NCBI GenBank assembly: GCA_024195265.1
Contig: JAJLRJ010000015.1
Coordinates: forward strand, 171,864 to 235,863
Direction: 5' to 3'
Length of the DNA: 64,000 nucleotides
DNA from: Dendrophyllia cribrosa
Taxonomy: Eukaryota > Cnidaria > Anthozoa > Scleractinia > Dendrophylliidae
Shown here: one piece after another, positions 42,724 to 51,594 of the stretch
Position numbering within the stretch: the first letter of the stretch is position 1
Layout: each line of letters starts with the position of its first letter
Notes under the pieces: model-generated
Told to the model about the DNA's origin: nothing
What the model saw: the letters and a program-made list of their open reading frames with translations, nothing else
Database searches by the model: none
Position numbers and translations under genes: made by a program

Positions 42724-43392
42724 CTATCTATATATATTATAGATCAGGCTTTTAGAATTACATGTTATGTGATTATAAATACAACGTTCCTCTTTAGTAG
42801 TAAAAGAAGTGTATTTCTTTTGGCCTTGTTGAATAAACTGACAGGTCAAACAGCGTGGGTGGTTGCATCTGTAAGCTCCAGCTGGAGGCACTATATGATC
42901 TCTCTCACTGGTTGGTTTCCTTAGTTTAGTATGAACCAGGAGGTCACGAAGGCTTGCACTTCTCCTATAAGCCACGACAGGTGGTGAAAGAAAAATTTGT
43001 TTGCAGCGGGTGGAAGATTGAAGAATGTTAAGGTGTTTTCGTACAGAGGAGGGATTAGCTAGATTGAAGGAGATTACGAAAGGTGTTCGGTCGGAGGCTT
43101 TCTTTTGTTGCTCTGGCTCAGAAAGAAGATCACAGCGAGGGATGGAATGGACGCGTCGAATTTCACTTTTTAGGAAAGAGCGGCTGTATCCTCGTTTCAT
43201 TAAGTAATTAATCAGTTCCGCAGAGCGTTTTTCAAAAAGAAAATCAGTAGAACATATACAGTACGTCTTAATCTTAGAGCAAGGCTGAAAGGAATCGAGC
43301 GGTTGGTGTGACTTGGATGGCATGACGATTTTAAAAGATATTGATATTATACCACTGGAATTAATACGTAATAGCAGATCGAGACTCTGTAC
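42724..43392 (-). pseudogene. Penelope-like element, linker region, 5'-truncated
   Basis: An open frame of about 220 codons corresponds to the part between reverse transcriptase and GIY-YIG endonuclease in Penelope-like elements: LINYLMKRGYSRSFLKSEI early, PSSVRKHLNILQ in the middle, and a Cys cluster CNHPRCLTCQF. The reverse-transcriptase core is missing. The right edge abuts an oppositely oriented 3' piece of another copy at about 43,400, making a head-to-head pair like the one at 48,331-50,722. Confidence 0.75.
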
Positions 43393-43399
43393 GAAAAGC

Positions 43400-43672
43400 G
43401 TGTGAAGCATTTCTCATAGACAAAGCAAAGACATTAGAACCACATGGAATCAACAGACGCGACGAACTTCATTAACTTTCTCATCACTAGTCGGTTTAGT
43501 TTATCACCCGTCAAACCCTTCACCAATCACATTCATTGTTTTTGTTATTCTTTAGTTTTTTTTTTCAAAACCACTTGTATAATGTTTTTACAGTTGTAAT
43601 CATTTATAGTGCTAGCCCCTGAAGAAGCTTTGTCTTGCAAAGCGAAATATTGGGCACTATTATATTCCACTT
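43400..43672 (+). mobile_element. Penelope-like 3' end, plus orientation
   Basis: The reading KAKTLEPHGINRRDELH ending at about 43,473 is a Penelope C-terminus. After it comes an untranslated part with a hammerhead-like motif (43,617-43,655). Only the last ~25 codons and the tail are present. Confidence 0.65.
43617..43660 (+). ncRNA. hammerhead-ribozyme-like motif
   Basis: CTGAAGA is followed by a stem AGCTTTG/CAAAGC with loop TCTT, then GAAA. This is the order of the hammerhead core (CUGANGA, stem II, GAAA). Penelope-like elements are known to carry hammerheads in their terminal repeats. The outer stems I and III were not verified. Confidence 0.55.
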
Positions 43673-44102
43673 TCATTTTATTTTATTTGCTTCTGCTTCT
43701 GTTTTTCTGCCGTAAGGATCAGTTTGCCTTTTCTTTTGTTTCACTTTAGGCTCTTGTCCAGTTTCAGGGAACTTCCCTCGCAGTTCACACCCGAACATGA
43801 GCTTATTAGGGCTTGAGCCCGTTGTTGGTTGCACGGTGGCCCTGTATGCTCTGACTCCTCTTTGTATCTCATCTCTAATGCATGAATCTTTCCACATTTC
43901 CTTTTACCTCAGCCCATTCGGGAGCTACCTTTCTGTGATGGAAACCATCTTCCTCTGCGAATTCTTCGAACTTGTTCCCGTTGAAAGGTGGTCCAGTGTC
44001 GGACTTGATTTCTTCTGGAACCCCAAATGGCCATTTTACTAGTGAATTTGACAAACTCGACCACTGGGTACCTGGAGTACTGACATTTTTTTTATATATC
44101 AT
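43673..44102 (-). pseudogene. LTR-element integrase fragment
   Basis: The first frame (43,875-44,102) carries FGVPEEIKSDTGPPFNGNKF and APEWAEVKGNVERFM. The second (43,673-43,897) carries RAYRATVQPTTGSSPNKLMF. Together they are the middle of a Ty3/gypsy-type integrase: the second catalytic Asp in SDTGPPF and Glu in VERFM, then the RATxxxTTGxSPxxLMF region. A frame change lies between them near 43,885. Both ends are cut; the left end meets the Penelope tail. Confidence 0.8.
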
Positions 44103-44842
44103 TTATTTTTTCCAGTTTTACAGGTTTAATTGGAAGTAATTTACAAGAGTATAAACTACCTGCAAATGAAAAACAAAGAACAAAACAAAATAATAATAAT
44201 AAATAAATAAAGATAAAACAAAACTAAATAAGTAAAAAGAGAGATAAAAGGATGGCTGCAAAAGCTGTTTAAGGTGGCTCGACTGTTTTTTTTTTTTGGC
44301 GACATAGCATCCCAACTTTAAGCGGCTGATACTCCATTGTCTGACCTCGGTCAGGCAGCAAGCTGCTTCACACATTTACTAAAGATGAAATGAACTTTCC
44401 AAACAAGTAGTTTTGATTAACATCGGTGTTACCATAACAATGGTCTAAAGACGTCATGGTTTTTGCATATTAGTAATTTTCTCAACATCAAGACCTAAAC
44501 TTTTAAAACATCTGTATGCCGCTTATAGTCTTGATGTAAGACTTCAAGACTGCAAAGTTTGAAAAGATTCTATGAGAGCGTTTTGAATAAAATTGGGTTG
44601 AATATTTTTCATCAAAAATGTAAAAATTCGCCTTACTTTCTGTTAATTCGTTGATGCAAGCCTTTTCCTGACAAATTGAAACAATATTTTCACCATATAT
44701 TATTCATGTGTCATAAAACTAAATTCATTGAAGGTTTGGTCCAATTTGCTTTACTAGATTTCAGTTGATGTGATCAGAAACAAAGTCTTAAATACGCTCA
44801 TTCTACTCACAGAAGTAAAACCTTTTTAAGGGAAGCATTTAT
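44103..44842. other. non-coding stretch left of the Kolobok element
   Basis: No gene. A word TAAGGTGGCTCGACTG with a T-run (44,271-44,300) looks like the edge of another repeat, but I found no partner in the window. Confidence 0.35.
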
Positions 44843-44846
44843 TTAA

Positions 44847-45062
44847 AGTGTCTATATTGCCTGCAGGGTTTTCTGCTTTTGGTAACTATATGAAGCGTAG
44901 AAAACTGTCCAAAACTTTTTTTGGCATTTTGACTCGTTTTCGCCTTGAAATTCGGTTTAAAGTTCCCGCTTGAGCCACGCCCTTCAAGGTTGGCCGATCG
45001 ATCAAGCCCAAAAGAGCCTAAGCCTAGTGACATCACATGACGTCACTTCAGGAACGGAAATT
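44847..45062. repeat. left TIR of Kolobok-like element
   Basis: Matches 51,341-51,549 inverted, with landmarks TATATGAAGCGTAGAAAACTG, CCCGCTTGAGCCACGCCCTT and TGACGTCACTTCAGGAACGG. The inner third is more diverged. Confidence 0.9.
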
Positions 45063-45116
45063 TTCCCGCAAAAGAAATCTTCACAAGTTGCGTCTACTTT
45101 CAGTTCGTGAGGCACG

Positions 45117-45460
45117 ATGCCTGATAGATGTGTTGTTTTTGGGTGTTCAAATACGAATAACCAGGAGAAAGGGATCTCCCTACATAAAATTCCGTTTTTA
45201 AACGATGATCGCAGTGAAGCAAAGGCAAGGAGAAAAAAATTGATTTCGTGAAGTTGAAGCGAGGAAAGTGGCAGCCAACTGCTTCGGCCCGTGTGTGTGC
45301 GTGTCACTTCGCTTCAGAAGATTTTACCGTCAAGATTTCGTTTGCCAGTGTCAAGAGGCGTCGAGAACTCCTAATAGATGCTATCGGTGTAGTGCCTATC
45401 CCCAAATTTCAACGAAACACTTGGGAAAAGGAGGAGTTATCAAGCAGAAGTCGTCGTCAG
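45117..45460 (+). pseudogene. THAP transposase gene, exon 1 (THAP domain)
   Basis: Starts MPDRCVVFGCSNT; the THAP C2CH zinc module is visible as CVVFGC ... CACHF, with Pro and Phe residues (HKIPFL) in between. THAP domains bind DNA and occur in P-element and Kolobok transposases. At the A7 run 45,233-45,239 the frame changes, so the domain is split as assembled. Ends at a CAG|GTTCGT donor (45,460). Five exons in all were traced (45,563-45,742; 46,484-46,625; 46,853-47,111; 47,222-47,573), with consistent phases. Confidence 0.8.
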
Positions 45461-45562
45461 GTTCGTGATGGCGTGCGTTTTGAGTTTGTTTATAAACGCG
45501 ATGTCAAAAATTATTATCACATTTAAATTTTTACTTTCTCGAATTGTTCTATAATGTTGCAG

Positions 45563-45742
45563 ATTCTCAAGAAAATCGTTGCCTCTGATTCAGCGGGATG
45601 TTCTTCTAAGTCTGCTGACAATGAAGTGGTATCTTGCGAAGATTCTGACGAGATGGAAGCGACACGCCATGATGTTGACCTCGCGTGCTCTTCAAGCACC
45701 ACACCGATTCCATCGAATCACGAATATGACCCAGAACCTCTG
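45563..45742 (+). CDS. THAP transposase gene, exon 2
   Basis: Acceptor ATGTTGCAG and donor CTG|GTGAGT bound 60 codons beginning ILKKIVASDSAGCSSKS, an acidic Ser/Glu/Asp-rich linker. Phase 0 at both ends. Confidence 0.75.
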
Positions 45743-46483
45743 GTGAGTACAATTGTTTGGCGTATATGTTTGCCATTTGTAGAAGGCTTCCAAGCGTAAA
45801 AAAACTGGAATTTTCTAAACATAACTGAAGCGTCTTGTATTTGCAGATTCAGTACTAAATCAAAATAAATATAACATGTCGTGCATACATGTACGGTATG
45901 TCATAACCAAAATATGTCACACACGCTACACCCCGCCAGTTAGGACTTGCGAAAACATTTCTCTTGTTTCCTGTACGTAAATCCTTAAGAAGTTCTCTCG
46001 GTTTTGCGTTGTGTTTAAAGAAAAGCTTGTAACTTTTACTTGTAAAACACCCTGATGAATTCGAAGTCCGCTGTATATAGCCGGTTGAAACGCGTAGGAG
46101 AAATAAACAAGTTTTACAATTTTAGTTCGCACAGTGCTGCTCACTAGTTCCATTTTTTACAAATTTTGGCGTATTTGTGTGCATTTCTAAAAGGTCCCAA
46201 TATTCGAAAACTGAAAATTTCTAAAGGCATAACTGAAGCGTCTTTTATGTATAACTGTCGTTTTGAGAATTGTAGAAATTTTACGGATATAGAAACCTTC
46301 GCTCTATTTCAATAAGCTTGTAAGCTTATACTAGCGAAAAATGTATAATTTCACCTCTTGAACATAACCTAGCGAAAAAATTGATATGTGCAAATTTTCC
46401 AAAAAGAGTTTTTGTCTGGACTGGAGTGCAGGACTTAATCATAATTTCACATCTATTGAACATATCCTTGTTATTGTTTACAG

Positions 46484-46625
46484 ACAAAATATTTTGCAGT
46501 CCAGACGAAAGGTTGTACTGGCTGTGCCAGCCTGCAAGAGGAACTGTGCCAAATGGGCAACAAGGCGATAGTGTTGAAAGAGAAAAATAATGCCTTGATG
46601 AGAAAGCCTGCTACTACTTCAACAA
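46484..46625 (+). CDS. THAP transposase gene, exon 3
   Basis: Acceptor TTGTTTACAG and donor CAA|GTAAGT. The reading in phase with exon 2 gives CTGCASLQEELCQMGNKAIV, a helical segment that could be the coiled coil usually found after THAP domains. Confidence 0.7.
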
Positions 46626-46852
46626 GTAAGTGTGTTAGTCAAATAAACAATGACAGATTAAACTGTAATTTGAATCGCTTTTTAACCTTCATATTTTTTT
46701 ATTCCATTTTTTTTTTTTTTAATTTCACAGAATTATTTTATACAACCTCGACTCAGAAACAAAATTATTCTGCGGTTGCGGGTTTGCAAATCATGTTGTG
46801 ATGAATCTAATTATATTGCAATTTCTTTTGTTTTTGTCATTTTCAAATAAAG

Positions 46853-47111
46853 GTGTTCAGTGTGACCGCATTTATGAACAGGCTTCTGGTAATGTTGATG
46901 AGGGTGCAATAGCAGAAAACAGCAATGCTGAAGGGGAAGGTGAACCTGTAGAGCCGGATGAGGAAATAGAAAAAGATGACTTTGAAGTGATAGAAGAGGA
47001 GCCTGAGTATGATGACATGTCTGATGCAAACTACAAGCCAGACACTGACACTGATACTGGGACAGAGACCGAAACAGACAATGAAGATGACAACATCATC
47101 AAAGGGCCAAG
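46853..47111 (+). CDS. THAP transposase gene, exon 4
   Basis: Acceptor CAAATAAAG and donor CCAAG|GTAACA. It encodes an acidic linker (EPVEPDEEIEKDDFEVIEEE) ending in a Thr/Asp-rich repeat. Confidence 0.75.
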
Positions 47112-47221
47112 GTAACAACTTACCAACAGGTGTCTTTTTATGCCCCCTCAGTTGGATTTAAAATTGAATTTTTATTTATGCCAAGGTAATGAAAACATTT
47201 TTTTTTTCATTTGAATCGTAG

Positions 47222-47573
47222 GTTACATGATAATAATCTACGAACAAGTCCCAAACACATTGTATTCTTGTCAAAGCTTCTCCTGCTATTCCAGTTCTGT
47301 CATTCGTGCCGGGCTGACCATCCACTAGTCGAAACCCGTGAAATTGGTACCATGGCAGTGATCACAACATGGTGCCAAAATCCAAAATGTCCCTTAAAAG
47401 AAAATGTGTGGTACAGCCAACTCTACATGCCTGGCACAAAGACCCCTGCTGGAAATTTCTTTCTGTGCTTTGCTATCCTGTTCGCTGGTGGTTCCGCAAG
47501 CAAGATTTTTCAGATCTTCCAACATATGGGTTTGGCATACATTTCCTTGTCTACATTCTTTCACCATCAACGT
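47222..47573 (+). CDS. THAP transposase gene, last visible exon; catalytic part missing
   Basis: Acceptor AATCGTAG and donor CGT|GTAAGT. It encodes KHIVFLSKLLLLFQFCHSC and a later CQNPKCPL, a zinc-type region, then FFLCFAILFAGGSASKIFQI. This aligns in order with residues before the DGDGRCDSPGHCAKYG motif of the second element (60,800-61,090). No exon with the catalytic acids follows: the opposite gene ends 78 bases downstream. The transposase of this copy therefore appears to lack its catalytic region and would need help in trans. Confidence 0.75.
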
Positions 47574-47651
47574 GTAAGTATAAATTAACTGCCAAATAAT
47601 ACAACAGCCATACTGAGATACCTACATGTACATGTCAACTGCCCCATTAAC

Positions 47652-47808
47652 TCATTCGTCATCTTCATAACCAGCGAAGTTGTCACCTTCAGTGCCGAAT
47701 TCCTTTCTTATCAAATGATAAGCACATGCTGGCAGAGGAATACGTCGGGGACCCAAGTACCCATGCACCAACTGTGTGAACTCACGGTATGCTGTAACAC
47801 GAAGGAAC
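47652..47808 (-). CDS. P2X7 C-terminal-like gene, last exon
   Basis: Acceptor TTTCAAAG then FLRVTAYREFTQLVHGYLG..RIPLPACAYHLIRKEF and an acidic end (FAGYEDDE, TGA 47,652-47,654). The run TAYR..F....GYLG...R.PLPAC....IR..F is the typical end of the P2X7 intracellular (ballast) domain, which in the receptor binds zinc and guanine nucleotides. Here there is no channel part. In phase with the preceding exon. Confidence 0.85.
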
Positions 47809-47865
47809 CTTTGAAATTGAAAATACATTGTTATAATCAGTGGAAGGGTTTGGAGTTACTGAGAA

Positions 47866-47945
47866 TGATTTCAAAAGAAGAGATACGCCAAACACGCGAA
47901 CACGCTACAGATAAACAAATGCGTGAGTAAATCATAAACGCTTTT
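47866..47945. repeat. 80-base direct repeat with 51,265-51,345
   Basis: GATTTCAAAAGAAGAGATACG, CAAACACGCGAACACGCTAC and AAACAAATGCGTGAGTAAAT occur here, in an intron of the P2X7-like gene, and again upstream of its first exon, same orientation, with a few differences. Confidence 0.85.
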
Positions 47946-48175
47946 TAGACATGCACTGGAAAGAGAAAATAATTAAAATTTTAACTTGGCCACATATCCA
48001 TATCCCTTTCCTTGGAGCAGAATAAAGAATTAACAGGACCACACTTAATATTTGCCTTCAACAGAATGTAAAGGGACTGCAGCTGCATTGGAGCAAATAC
48101 CTCTACATACATATAATTGTAAACAATGGGACACGCAACTCACTACATAATTATATAAACATGATGCAAACTTAC

Positions 48176-48330
48176 TCGTCTTCCGTGCCTGTTTGCCTGT
48201 ATCTTCTGCCATCTTGGGTCTTATATTTGGCTGCTGCAGACCGCAAAGACCATCGACTTAAACACACCGGACTAAAGCCAGGACGCAGAGTAACACAGCT
48301 GGGCGAGAAGTCAACTTCTTGAAGAACTAA
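48176..48330 (-). pseudogene. P2X7 C-terminal-like gene, exon 2 distal part
   Basis: Reads EVDFSPSCVTLRPGFSPVCLSRW..RSAAAKYK to a GTAAGT donor (exon end 48,176). The C..LRPGF.PVCL..W stretch is a P2X7-ballast signature. The exon continues at 50,738-50,837; the Penelope dimer sits between, flanked by the 15-base duplication 48,316-48,330 / 50,723-50,737. Confidence 0.85.
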
Positions 48331-48451
48331 TGAATGGGGTTAGTTTCTAGAGAAACTGTGGTGCTGCGTCGGTGGGGGGATGAAACACGAGAATTTAGTT
48401 TTATCGACTGAGTCGATAAGGTAAATTGACCACCGTAAAAAGATTCAAATA

Positions 48452-48485
48452 GCTGACGTTTCGAGCGCTAGCCCTTCGTCGGAGC
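48452..48485 (-). ncRNA. hammerhead-ribozyme-like motif, left copy
   Basis: On the minus strand: CCGACGA, stem GGGC..GCTC, then GAAACGTC. This is the hammerhead core order with C in place of U at the second core position. It is identical to the motif in the right copy. Confidence 0.5.
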
Positions 48486-48580
48486 GAATCAAGGAATTGT
48501 GGGTAGTGTGTGGTTTTATATAGTAAGCGGTGGAGCTACGCTATTGGTGGAAATTTGGTGACGTGAAAAACAAATGTAGA

Positions 48581-49792
48581 TTAGTTGAATGAAAAGCGTT
48601 CGTTGATTCCGTGGGGTTTGAGAGTGCCGATTTGAAAGATGATTTTTTGTTCTAGGTTTTTACGGTTTTCTGTGTTACCCTGGTGTAGGGAAAGGCCGCA
48701 GATTGTCATGTGTTGTTTAGAATGGTTAGTAAGATTAAAATGGCGCGCGACTGGTTTGGATGCGTCTTTGTCATTTTTTTCAACGTCTCGGAGATGTTCA
48801 CGAAAACGGTCGCCCAGTCTCCTCCCTGTTTCGCCAATGTATATCTTTTTGCAAAAAGTACATGTAATGCAGTAGATAACATTTACGGAGGTGCATGTAA
48901 AACGATCAGTGATTTTAATAGATCGTTTGGGTCCTGTTATTTTGTCCGCGTTGTGAATGAAAGGACAAGTGTTACATCGTGTGCGTGTGCATTTGAAAGT
49001 TCCCGGTACATCGTCAGATTTCAGTGCGCTCGTAACTAGAAAGTTGCCTATGTTTTTGTCACGTTTGAATGAAATTAGTGGGGGTTGTGAAAAAATTCTG
49101 CCAGTTTCGGGGTCGTTTTGGAGTAATTTGAAATTTTTTAAAATGATGCTTTTGACTGTGTTGTTGTGTGGGTGGAAAGTGAGGGTGAATGGAATTCTCT
49201 CGTTCTCTTCCTTCTGTGGCGTTTGTAGTGCTGACTGTCTGTCGATCTGTTGTGCACGTTGTTGGCCCGTATTAACAACAGAGTCAGGGTACCCACGTTT
49301 CTTGAAAAACTGGCACATTTCTTCTGATTTGTTGGAAAAATCAGAGTCATCACTACATAGACGTCGAAGTCTGAGAAATTGAGAATACGGAATGGCGTTT
49401 TTAACGTGCGATGGATGTGAGGATGAATGTAACAGATAACTGTGGGAATCTGTAGGTTTGTAGTGCACACTTGTGGATAAACTGTTACCGTTGATTGAAA
49501 TATTAATGTCAAGAAAAGCGACTGAGGTTTCGGAAATTTCCCAGGTATATTTTAGAGCTGGATGAAAAGTATTGACAGAAGTTATGAATTGATTAAGTTC
49601 CTCTTTACTGGAAGAGGTAGCGCCAATGCAATCATCGATGTAACGGCCGTAGAGTTCGGGTTTGGTTCCGTGGTACTGATTAAAAAATTTGTCTTCGATG
49701 TGGCCTACAAAAAGGTTAGCGTAGCTTGGTCCCATTTTGGTGCCCATGGCGACTCCATTTACTTGTTTGTAGTAGTTTTGGGAAAATGAAAA
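48581..49792 (-). CDS. Penelope-like RT (C-terminal) plus GIY-YIG endonuclease
   Basis: An open frame of about 388 codons from MGTKMGPSYANLFVG (~49,747), with related code upstream to the truncation point. The reverse-transcriptase catalytic site appears as LYGRYIDDCIG, so only palm and thumb are present. A linker with Cys pairs follows (CTRTRCNTC; YCITCTFCKK), then the GIY-YIG nuclease IYIGETGRRLGDRFREHLRD. Ends PHGINERFSFN. The 5' part of the polyprotein is absent. The remainder is intact, which argues for recent insertion. Confidence 0.88.
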   Translation of the reverse strand, partial: FSFSQNYYKQVNGVAMGTKMGPSYANLFVGHIEDKFFNQYHGTKPELYGRYIDDCIGATSSSKEELNQFITSVNTFHPALKYTWEISETSVAFLDINISINGNSLSTSVHYKPTDSHSYLLHSSSHPSHVKNAIPYSQFLRLRRLCSDDSDFSNKSEEMCQFFKKRGYPDSVVNTGQQRAQQIDRQSALQTPQKEENERIPFTLTFHPHNNTVKSIILKNFKLLQNDPETGRIFSQPPLISFKRDKNIGNFLVTSALKSDDVPGTFKCTRTRCNTCPFIHNADKITGPKRSIKITDRFTCTSVNVIYCITCTFCKKIYIGETGRRLGDRFREHLRDVEKNDKDASKPVARHFNLTNHSKQHMTICGLSLHQGNTENRKNLEQKIIFQIGTLKPHGINERFSFN

Positions 49793-49796
49793 ACCA

Positions 49797-50526
49797 GTTT
49801 TTCAAGAAACGTGGGTACCCTGACTCTGTTGTTAATACGGGCCAACAACGTGCACAACAGATCGACAGACAGTCAGCACTACAAACGCCACAGAAGGAAG
49901 AGAACGAGAGAATTCCATTCACCCTCACTTTCCACCCACACAACAACACAGTCAAAAGCATCATTTTAAAAAATTTCAAATTACTCCAAAACGACCCCGA
50001 AACTGGCAGAATTTTTTCACAACCCCCACTAATTTCATTCAAACGTGACAAAAACATAGGCAACTTTCTAGTTACGAGCGCACTGAAATCTGACGATGTA
50101 CCGGGAACTTTCAAATGCACACGCACACGATGTAACACTTGTCCTTTCATTCACAACGCGGACAAAATAACAGGACCCAAACGATCTATTAAAATCACTG
50201 ATCGTTTTACATGCACCTCCGTAAATGTTATCTACTGCATTACATGTACTTTTTGCAAAAAGATATACATTGGCGAAACAGGGAGGAGACTGGGCGACCG
50301 TTTTCGTGAACATCTCCGAGACGTTGAAAAAAATGACAAAGACGCATCCAAACCAGTCGCGCGCCATTTTAATCTTACTAACCATTCTAAACAACACATG
50401 ACAATCTGCGGCCTTTCCCTACACCAGGGTAACACAGAAAACCGTAAAAACCTAGAACAAAAAATCATCTTTCAAATCGGCACTCTCAAACCCCACGGAA
50501 TCAACGAACGCTTTTCATTCAACTAA
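49797..50526 (+). CDS. Penelope-like linker and GIY-YIG endonuclease, second copy
   Basis: The same product as the minus copy from FKKRGYPDSVVNTGQQRAQQ to the C-terminus, lacking the reverse transcriptase altogether. IYIGETGRRLGDRFREHL is present. Sequence identity to the minus copy appears complete over the shared part. Confidence 0.88.
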
Positions 50527-50622
50527 TCTACATTTGTTTTTCACGTCACCAAATTTCCACCAATAGCGTAGCTCCACCGCTTACTATATAAAACCACACA
50601 CTACCCACAATTCCTTGATTCG

Positions 50623-50655
50623 CTCCGACGAAGGGCTAGCGCTCGAAACGTCAGC
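50623..50655 (+). ncRNA. hammerhead-ribozyme-like motif, right copy
   Basis: CCGACGA, stem GGGC/GCTC, GAAACGTC in the 3' untranslated part of the plus Penelope copy. Penelope-like elements are known to carry hammerheads. Outer stems and activity are not established here. Confidence 0.5.
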
Positions 50656-50722
50656 TATTTGAATCTTTTTACGGTGGTCAATTTACCTTATCGACTCAGT
50701 CGATAAAACTAAATTCTCGTGT

Positions 50723-50837
50723 TTCTTGAAGAACTAACTCGCTGTCGAGTGACCGCACGCAACCATCTCTTTCTTGGCAATAGTCACACTCCCTTGCATT
50801 TTGTAATAGTTCAACGTTGCAATTACCACACTTGCAC
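50723..50837 (-). pseudogene. P2X7 C-terminal-like gene, exon 2 proximal part
   Basis: An acceptor TCTTTTAG precedes CKCGNCNVELLQNARECDYC, the Cys-rich start of the ballast domain. Then SLDSELVLQ runs into the Penelope target duplication. The splice junction with exon 1 (ACTTG|GTGC) completes a Trp codon. Confidence 0.85.
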
Positions 50838-50939
50838 CTAAAAGAAATATTTAAATGCCAATTTGTATTTGTTTCGATAGTCGTCTTTTGCTACTAAAGT
50901 TTGTTGGCAGGTTGGTAAACAAGATGGCGGCGCACTTAC

Positions 50940-51214
50940 CAAGTATCTCTTTCTACGACTCTTTCGAGTCGGTTTTGCAACTCTTGCTGCCTTTCCTCGA
51001 TTATTTTCCTTTCGCGATTATACTCTTCAATCCATTCTTCGTCTGCTAGCGGCTCCTCACAGTACGGACCTTCCTCCCGATCACTGTTAACCACATCAGA
51101 GTTCGGCTCTTCCAAATGTTCCTCGAACTCGATCGCTTCGCCGTTCGAATCCGTAGAAACGCTGCTAACATCACTGTTTTCGGATGCCAAATCATCGTCA
51201 CTTGAATAATCCAT
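50940..51214 (-). CDS. P2X7 C-terminal-like gene, exon 1
   Basis: Starts MDYSSDDDLASENSDVSSVS at 51,214, an acidic Ser/Asp-rich part, then a charged helix (EEYNRERKIIEERQQELQNR) ending RDT before a GTAAGT donor at 50,939. The gene starts near the right TIR and runs toward the THAP gene. No channel or membrane segment is present, so the protein is a stand-alone zinc protein. Four exon pieces join in phase apart from the Penelope insertion. Confidence 0.8.
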
Positions 51215-51264
51215 GAATATTTTTCTTCAAAAAGAAGTTCAATTACTAAAAAAAAAAAATATTT

Positions 51265-51345
51265 TGAGACTGATTTCAAAAGAAGAGATACGACAAACAC
51301 GCGAACACGCTACAAATAAACAAATGCGTGAGTAAATGCTGAACG
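51265..51345. repeat. 80-base direct repeat, partner of 47,866-47,945
   Basis: Lies between exon 1 of the P2X7-like gene and the right TIR; same orientation as its partner. Confidence 0.85.
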
Positions 51346-51549
51346 TTTTGGTCCGTTCCTGAAGTGACGTCATTTAGACACCAATCCCCAAGTGCGCGGT
51401 CGACTTTGAAGGGCGTGGCTCAAGCGGGAACTTTAAACCGATTTTTCAAGGCGAAAACGGGTCAAAATGCCAAAAAAAAGTTTTGGACAGTTTTCTACGC
51501 TTCATATAGTTACCATAACCAGAAAAACCCTGCAGGCAATATAGACACT
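51341..51549. repeat. right TIR of Kolobok-like element
   Basis: Inverse of 44,847-45,062, followed by TTAA. Confidence 0.9.
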
Positions 51550-51594
51550 TTAAAAACTTGTGGATGAAATTGTTTGAAAATCTTTTAATCTAAA

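Larger units (their letters stand above)
48331..50722. mobile_element. inverted dimer of Penelope-like elements, 15-base TSD
   Basis: Two copies of one element stand head to head, 3' ends outward: minus copy 48,331-~49,792, plus copy ~49,792-50,722. The shared part is essentially identical by eye. TTCTTGAAGAACTAA occurs on both sides (48,316-48,330 and 50,723-50,737). Both outer ends carry a hammerhead-like motif and TTATCGACTCAGTCGATAA-like hairpin sequence. The left outer end has about 55 extra bases. Insertion split an exon of the P2X7-like gene. Confidence 0.88.
44847..51549. mobile_element. Kolobok-like DNA transposon with two convergent genes
   Basis: AGTGTCTATATTGCC at the left and GGCAATATAGACACT at the right are exact inverse termini, with TTAA directly outside both (44,843-44,846 and 51,550-51,553). 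Inverted similarity extends about 205-215 bases inward. TTAA duplication with a THAP-bearing transposase is the pattern of the Kolobok superfamily. Inside are a spliced THAP gene (+) and a spliced P2X7-C-terminal-like gene (-), end to end. A Penelope dimer of about 2.4 kb interrupts the second gene; without it the transposon would be about 4.3 kb. Confidence 0.88.

Noticed and set aside
48710..49382. Plus frames of 109 and 141 codons opposite the Penelope gene
   Set aside because: They are exact antisense of the RT/GIY-YIG code and recur mirror-wise in the other copy.
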